A DNA stretch of 64,000 nt from Flavobacterium oreochromis (lineage in GTDB: Bacteria > Bacteroidota > Bacteroidia > Flavobacteriales > Flavobacteriaceae): NCBI RefSeq assembly GCF_019565455.1, contig NZ_CP067377.1:1550001-1614000 (forward strand), in the 5' to 3' direction. The notes under the pieces are model-generated. The model was not told where the DNA came from, searched no databases, and saw only the letters and a program-made list of their open reading frames with translations. Positions 59,268 through 64,000 of this stretch are shown here, piece by piece. Made by a program: the position numbers and the translations under genes. Numbering within the stretch: position 1 is the first letter of the stretch; every line of letters starts with the position of its first letter.

Positions 59268-59975
59268 ATGGTTTACAGATTTTTGCCCCTTGTTTTGTTA
59301 TTCTTAATGTCTTTTTCCCTAAAGGCTACTGATAACGTGAATTGTGATTTGGTAACGAATGAAAGCGCTAATGCTAAGTTAGCCAAAATTGAGATGATCT
59401 ATTTTTCTTTAAATACAAACCATTTGGCATTACCGCCTATGGAGTGTTTTAAGAGAGCCATGTTAGGATATTATTCATTAAAAGAAAAAGGTTTAATAGA
59501 AAAAGAAGTATTGACTGTAATTGATTTTAGTTTATCATCAACTAAAAAAAGGATGTGGGTTATTGATTTGGTTTCGAATAAAATCTTATTTAATAATTTG
59601 GTTTCACACGGAATGAAATCAGGAGGAGAGTTTGCTAATAGTTTTTCAAACGAATTAAATTCTAGTAAGAGTAGTTTAGGGTTTTATATAACAGGAGAAA
59701 CCTATGTAGGAAAACATGGATTATCTCTTAAATTAGATGGTCAAGAAAGAGGTATTAATGATAATGCTAGAAATCGTTCAGTTGTAATGCACGGAGCAGA
59801 ATATGCTAATCCAGGTGTAATAAAAATGCAAGGTTACTTAGGTAGAAGTCAAGGATGTCCTGCTATACCTGAAGCGATAAAATATGATGTCATTAATACA
59901 GTAAAAGGAAAAACGTGTTTATTTATTTATCATCCGACTAGAGCTTATGATATCGCTAGTAAATTGACTGCTTAA
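59268..59975 (+). CDS. Murein L,D-transpeptidase catalytic domain protein (YkuD-related)
   Basis: About 235 residues from ATG 59268 (MVYRFLPLVLLFLMSFSLKA, a signal peptide); the 59229 start would put residues before the signal. The catalytic region is SVVMHGAEYANPG followed by LGRSQGCPAIPE, i.e. the His...S-x-GC(P/V) pattern with nucleophile Cys. Such periplasmic enzymes form 3-3 crosslinks or attach proteins to peptidoglycan. Its 3' end overlaps the convergent second L,D-transpeptidase by 57 bases. Confidence 0.82.
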   Translation: MVYRFLPLVLLFLMSFSLKATDNVNCDLVTNESANAKLAKIEMIYFSLNTNHLALPPMECFKRAMLGYYSLKEKGLIEKEVLTVIDFSLSSTKKRMWVIDLVSNKILFNNLVSHGMKSGGEFANSFSNELNSSKSSLGFYITGETYVGKHGLSLKLDGQERGINDNARNRSVVMHGAEYANPGVIKMQGYLGRSQGCPAIPEAIKYDVINTVKGKTCLFIYHPTRAYDIASKLTA

Positions 59976-61572
59976 TCGTGTGTATAATTCAGAATCATAT
60001 TGATAAATATCGTTTCTAAATTGCAAAATTCCCTTATCAGACCAAGCTGTAAAATATAGAAAATGAATTCCAAAATTCTGACTTACTTTTACAGCTTTTG
60101 TCTCTTTTTTTTGAATGATAGTGTCTATTTCAGCCAGTGAATAAGTAGGAACTTCTATGAGTTTTTTCTTGAATATAGGAGTAGAGCCTTTAGGTTTATT
60201 TTTTTGAATAATTTCTTCTTTTATATATTGTTTTTTCAATTTATCCTTTAGTAAATATTCAGCCAAAGGTAGTGGCTTTTCTATTCTAACACATCCAGAG
60301 CTTAAAGCTCGATATTGATTCTCAAAAAGGTCTCTATGATTTGTGTCATGCATAAACACTAAATGCTTGTTGCTAAAATTTATTTTTACTAAGCCTAAAG
60401 AATTATTATAACCAGGATTTTGTACATATTTATAACTTAAAGCATCTTCAGGTTTCCATTCATATGGCGCTATTTCCTTATTTTTAGAATTAAAAATTTT
60501 GATTTTGCTCTTGTAAAAATAACTTCTATTTTTTGTAGCAGCAGGAATCAAATCCTCTTTAATAATCGTAGGAGGAACTGTCCAAGTAGGGTTGAAAATG
60601 ATATTGTCAACCTTTGAAGAAAGAATAGGGGTTTTACGTTTAGGTTGACCAATGACTACTCGATAAGTTTTTGTAGTATCATTATTTTCTACAACTTGTA
60701 ATTGAAAATCAGTAAGATTAACAGCTAAATAATTGGTTCCTAAATCAGAAGGAAACCATCTCCATCTTTCAAGATTTACCATGATTTGTTGTTTGCGATA
60801 TTCTTTGCTATGGTTTAAAGCTTTTAGAGTACCTAAGCCTATTCGTCCATCTGTTTGTAAACCATGACGGTTTTGGAATTGAATGATTGCTTTTTTTTAA
60901 ATTTTCATCAAAGGTTTTGTTAGAAAGAGTATCATTAGGTTTTAAATCACCCCATAGTCTTAATCTTTTTTTTATTTTGGCTATTGTATTGCTGTTTTTT
61001 AATCCAAAATATAATTTTTCATTCAGTTTAGGTTTTATTGTATCAAAGATTTCGTTAGGCATAGTATTAATTTTTAATAAAGCCTTTTTAAGTCCTTTGT
61101 AAATATAATGTTGAGGTTTGCTATTATTAATTAAGCTGTCTACTTGTTTTTTTGCTAAAATGGTAGTTAATATAGAATCTGTAACAATAGGTTTAGGGGT
61201 TATTTCCCAATCTGAATAAATTTCGTTAGCATCAAGTTTTCCATTTTTTAAATGAGAACTATATTTAATTAAGGCAATCGTTAGTAATTTATGATAGTTT
61301 TCTTTTTGATCAGGTGTTAGTACTATTGAATCTTCGTATTTTAATAATTCTGAATAATGATAATCTTCAGGAAACAATCCTTCTTCTATTGATTTTCTTA
61401 TGGCTTCCAATAGAGCTATTCTATTTTCGTCTATATCCCAATTTTCTAATAGACTTTCATTTTGTAAAGCATTTTTAATGCTTTCTTCTGTTGAAAAAAA
61501 TTTAGGGTTAGTGTTATTAGCACAACCTAAATAAATTAAGATAGAAATGAATAATGGGTAAATTTTTTTCAT
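59919..61572 (-). CDS. L,D-transpeptidase, YcbB/LdtD-like lipoprotein (frameshifted)
   Basis: About 550 residues after correcting one base in the run near 60890 (…NLKKAIIQFQNRHGLQTDGRIG…). MKKIYPLFISILIYLGC is a lipoprotein signal (Cys17). A helical domain (30-170) is followed by a peptidoglycan-binding module (around KAIIQFQNRHGLQTDGRIGLGTL). The YkuD domain has NLTDFQLQVVENND, FNPTWTVP, HDTNHRDLF and SSGCVRIE with the nucleophile Cys. It crosslinks peptidoglycan in the periplasm. It converges with, and overlaps, the other L,D-transpeptidase. Confidence 0.88.
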
Positions 61573-62107
61573 ATATTAATTTCTTTGTACATAAGACAGT
61601 GTAAGCCTATATTATTGTATTAAATACTTCACCTATTCTTTGGTGTTTGATTTTTTATAAAACCTATTGCATTAAATGAAATTGACGCTATGGATTCTCT
61701 TTTCAAAAATTGTTCCAAATGCTTTAATAATACTTCATAGTCTTTAGTTCCATCATTTTTTAAAATAGCCATTCTTCTTGTTTGATATTGACTAATAAAA
61801 TTACATAAATTATTTTGATGAAGAAAGACTGAAATAACTGCTTTTAGACTGCCTTTTCAAATCAATGAATATCTAATTAATCACCTTTAAAAGAATAATC
61901 AGCTAGTAGTTTTCCAGCTCTAAGTACATCGTTTATAATGATGTATGTTCTCTTTTTAAAATTCTTTTAATAGTTAGTTATGTTACACAAAAGTACGGTT
62001 TTATTAGAAAGAGATTTATTTCGGAAATGGGTTTTTATCGGGTAAATGGGTTATTGATCGGATTTTTTTTAAAAAAAGATTTTTAAAAATTTGGAGAAAC
62101 AAAAAAC
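61573..62107. other. Intergenic region with decayed coding sequence
   Basis: The minus strand carries a 47-residue frame (61629-61772, MAILKNDGTKDYEVLLKHLEQ), open further upstream as NNLCNFISQYQTRR, and an unlinked fragment NDVLRAGKLLADYSFKGD near 61890-61940. Codon use looks like a real gene, but no family was recognised and the frame is interrupted. Best read as a pseudogene or as a gene broken by sequence errors. Confidence 0.4.
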
Positions 62108-62112
62108 ATGCT

Positions 62113-62120
62113 TATATTTG
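62113..62120 (+). promoter_or_regulatory. Promoter -7 element of tRNA-Gly
   Basis: TATATTTG (to within one base), then GCACTCGCAATGCGG, the same arrangement as for the tRNA-Gln genes. Confidence 0.6.
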
Positions 62121-62130
62121 CACTCGCAAT

Positions 62131-62203
<73 letters not shown>

Positions 62204-62209
62204 CTAGTT

Positions 62210-62240
62210 AAAAGCCCAAATGAAAATTTGGGCTTTTTCT
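62210..62240 (+). terminator. Terminator of tRNA-Gly
   Basis: AAAAGCCCAAAT (62210-62221) with ATTTGGGCTTTT (62226-62237), then T-run. The rest of 62241-62529 is AT-rich without a gene. Confidence 0.85.
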
Positions 62241-62529
62241 TTTTAAAACTTTTTTACGTTATATTTCGTCTGTTAAATCTTAATGATTTCTTAATCAAAG
62301 TTTATAGATACAAATAAATTATGTTTTTCTTTATAACCAGTTGGTTATTATGAAATTAATTATATAATAGAATTCATAAATCTTATGAAGTCTTTCGTTT
62401 TATATTTAAAGGTATAAGACCGTCTAAAAAATGATCGAATGTGTTATATGAATTTAGTTTATTCATTTTTTCTAATATTTATTAGAAAATTATTTTTTAT
62501 TCTTTTTAGAAGGTCTTAATATTTTAAAA

Positions 62530-63237
62530 TTAACTTAAGAAATTTAAATTTTCTCCAGGAGCCATTTCTACAGCAAATTCATTTGGTCTAAAAAGTCTCG
62601 CTGTGAGATCACCTCTTAAAAAAACATCTGAATTATATACTTCTAACCAACTTCCTTCACGTAGTCCTAAAACTGGTGTTGTATTTAATTTGTGAAATTC
62701 ATTAATACGTGTTTCTCGGGTTTCTCCCATATGAGTAGAACCTTCAACAGGATCTAAATAATGCGGATTTAAGTTGAATGAAATTAAGCCTAATGTCTCA
62801 AAACTTGGAGGAAGAATGATAGGCATATCATTAGTAGTGTTCATTGTTTTTCCTCCAATATTACTTCCTGCACTTGTACCTAAATAAGGAGTCCCTTTTT
62901 CAATTACTTCTTTTAAAACTGATACGAGACCTTTTTCGTAAAGTTTAGATACTAATAAAAAAGTATTGCCACCTCCTGTAAAAATACCTTCAGCATTTTG
63001 TACTGCTTCTATTGGATTTTTAAATTCATGTATTCCTTTTACTGAAATGTCAATTTTAGCAAAAGCCTCTTCTACTTTTGCTGTATATGCTTCATAACTT
63101 ATTCCGCTTGGTTGTGCATACGGTATGAAAAGCAAAGTTTTTACTTTGTTAAAATGATTACATAAAGTAGGAAGTAAATATTCTAAATAACCACCACTAT
63201 ATAAAGTGGATGTACTTGCTAAAATAACTTTTTTCAT
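62530..63237 (-). CDS. pepE: Peptidase E (alpha-aspartyl dipeptidase)
   Basis: A 235-residue S51 peptidase. The nucleophile elbow GTSAGSN has Ser122, preceded by FTGGGNTFLL; NLNPHYLD and the Glu/His positions follow as in the family. It splits N-terminal Asp dipeptides in the cytoplasm. Stands alone; frame intact. Confidence 0.92.
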   Translation of the reverse strand: MKKVILASTSTLYSGGYLEYLLPTLCNHFNKVKTLLFIPYAQPSGISYEAYTAKVEEAFAKIDISVKGIHEFKNPIEAVQNAEGIFTGGGNTFLLVSKLYEKGLVSVLKEVIEKGTPYLGTSAGSNIGGKTMNTTNDMPIILPPSFETLGLISFNLNPHYLDPVEGSTHMGETRETRINEFHKLNTTPVLGLREGSWLEVYNSDVFLRGDLTARLFRPNEFAVEMAPGENLNFLS

Positions 63238-63334
63238 TTTTTATAATTTGATTCAAATATACAGAATTAACAAAATTTTACTATTCTATTAGTACTTTAT
63301 TAGCTAGTAGAGAAACTATTTTTACAAAAAAAAT

Positions 63335-64000
63335 ATGTATAAAAAGATTGTACTTTTGCTTTTTGGTATACAAAATATCTTTGCTCAAGAAAATATAAAA
63401 GGAAAAGTTGAAGTAGATTTGATTAAGAAAGATAGTCTCATGGTTGTTAATAGGGTTACAGGTCAATGGGTTTATACAAATCCTATTGGAGAGTTTGAAT
63501 TAGCGGCTTGTCCAGAAGATGTTTTACTTATTGCTTCTCCTACAATAGAACCTCTTGAAATACGGTTAAATTTAAATTCATTTAAAACAAATATTCTTTT
63601 ATTGTCTGTTTCTCCCAAAATAAAAGAATTACAAGAAGTTTATATTAAAAGGTTTTCAGCTAAATCGTTAGGAATTGTAAATAAAGATCAGAAGACATAT
63701 ACTTCAATAGAACGGAAATTATATGCCGCAAGAGGTGGTGATCAAAATTTTTATGGGTTGAGCTCTAAAGTGTCTTTTGATCGTGTTTTGAATACATTTT
63801 CAGGAAAGACTAAAATGTTTGAAAAAGCACTCGAAAATGAAAAATATGAATCAAATACAGTTAAGCTTCTTAATAAATTAACAGAAGATTTTTTTCTTTT
63901 TACATTAAAGATAGAAAAAGAATATTTAGAAGGTTTTCTAGTTTTGGCTTCTGAGGATTTTTTGATAGATAAAATTTTACAAGAAAAAGATCTTACAAAT
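63335..64000 (+). CDS. Secreted carboxypeptidase-regulatory-like protein (runs off the window)
   Basis: Starts at ATG 63335, MYKKIVLLLFGIQNIFAQ, a signal peptide, then KGKVEVDLIKKDSLMVVNRVTGQW and TNPIGEFELAACPEDVLLIAS. This is the first beta-sandwich of a carboxypeptidase D regulatory-like domain as seen in many Bacteroidota envelope proteins. At least 222 residues, open to the window end. After the domain comes a lysine-rich helical part. Function unknown. Confidence 0.75.
   Translation, partial: MYKKIVLLLFGIQNIFAQENIKGKVEVDLIKKDSLMVVNRVTGQWVYTNPIGEFELAACPEDVLLIASPTIEPLEIRLNLNSFKTNILLLSVSPKIKELQEVYIKRFSAKSLGIVNKDQKTYTSIERKLYAARGGDQNFYGLSSKVSFDRVLNTFSGKTKMFEKALENEKYESNTVKLLNKLTEDFFLFTLKIEKEYLEGFLVLASEDFLIDKILQEKDLTN

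Overview
The window looks like a chromosomal segment of a low-GC member of the Bacteroidota, most likely Flavobacteriaceae and Flavobacterium-like. The evidence is the strong AT bias, promoters of the TAnnTTTG type (for example TATATTTG just ahead of the tRNA genes and pyrH), a TonB-dependent receptor, an S46 peptidase, a GIGT..P.ASS..LDI surface protein, a DUF2723 protein, LytS/LytTR regulation and the order rplM-rpsI-rpsB-tsf. No rRNA, CRISPR array, prophage or complete mobile element was seen. About twenty genes, including the essential pyrH, rpsB, tsf, polA and waaA, are broken by one-base changes in A/T homopolymers. I read these as errors of the source sequence and annotate each such gene as one locus. 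Layout: 1-3500 holds an ATP-grasp-like gene (left-truncated), a T4 Rnl2-type RNA ligase, a structured RNA region with tRNA-like modules in circularly permuted order (T-arm, closed acceptor stem, D-arm, anticodon arm), and a slipin/SPFH protein. This is the most unusual part of the window and resembles an RNA-repair locus. 3.5-10.1 kb: fabD, a membrane protein, a VOC protein, pirin behind a perfect 30-bp palindrome, a U32 family protein, and a small lipoprotein/DUF6370 pair. 10.2-16.3 kb: a GNAT enzyme, two paralogous MFS transporters, the first secreted Ppx/GppA-like protein, a YhhQ-type transporter, a Roadblock/LC7-like protein and a PAS protein. 16.5-17.9 kb: pyrH-frr. 18-23 kb: two more secreted Ppx/GppA-like paralogues followed by a TonB-dependent receptor. 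23.3-26.9 kb: a lipoprotein and four tandem Roadblock/LC7-like paralogues, each as a separate unit. 27-29.8 kb: the ribosomal protein/EF-Ts operon. 30-35.5 kb is an accessory patch: 21-bp tandem repeats, orphan secreted or membrane proteins, two decayed IS1182-like transposases and an attC-like inverted repeat. 35.7-46.3 kb: polA, a surface protein, a metallophosphoesterase, a thioredoxin-like protein lacking the CxxC, a NodB deacetylase and a DUF2723 membrane protein. 46.4-50.2 kb: two near-identical tRNA-Gln units, a YegP-like protein, an Ala-rich lipoprotein and an S46 peptidase. 51-64 kb: a LytS/LytTR pair, GNAT, waaA, a DegT aminotransferase, galE, gpmI, two convergent L,D-transpeptidases, tRNA-Gly, pepE and a truncated secreted gene. 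Themes that tie genes together: RNA repair or tRNA-like RNA processing at the left end; envelope and LPS/peptidoglycan building at the right end (waaA, DegT, galE, L,D-transpeptidases); and lineage-specific paralogue expansion in the middle (three ASKHA-like exported proteins, five Roadblock-like proteins, two MFS proteins).
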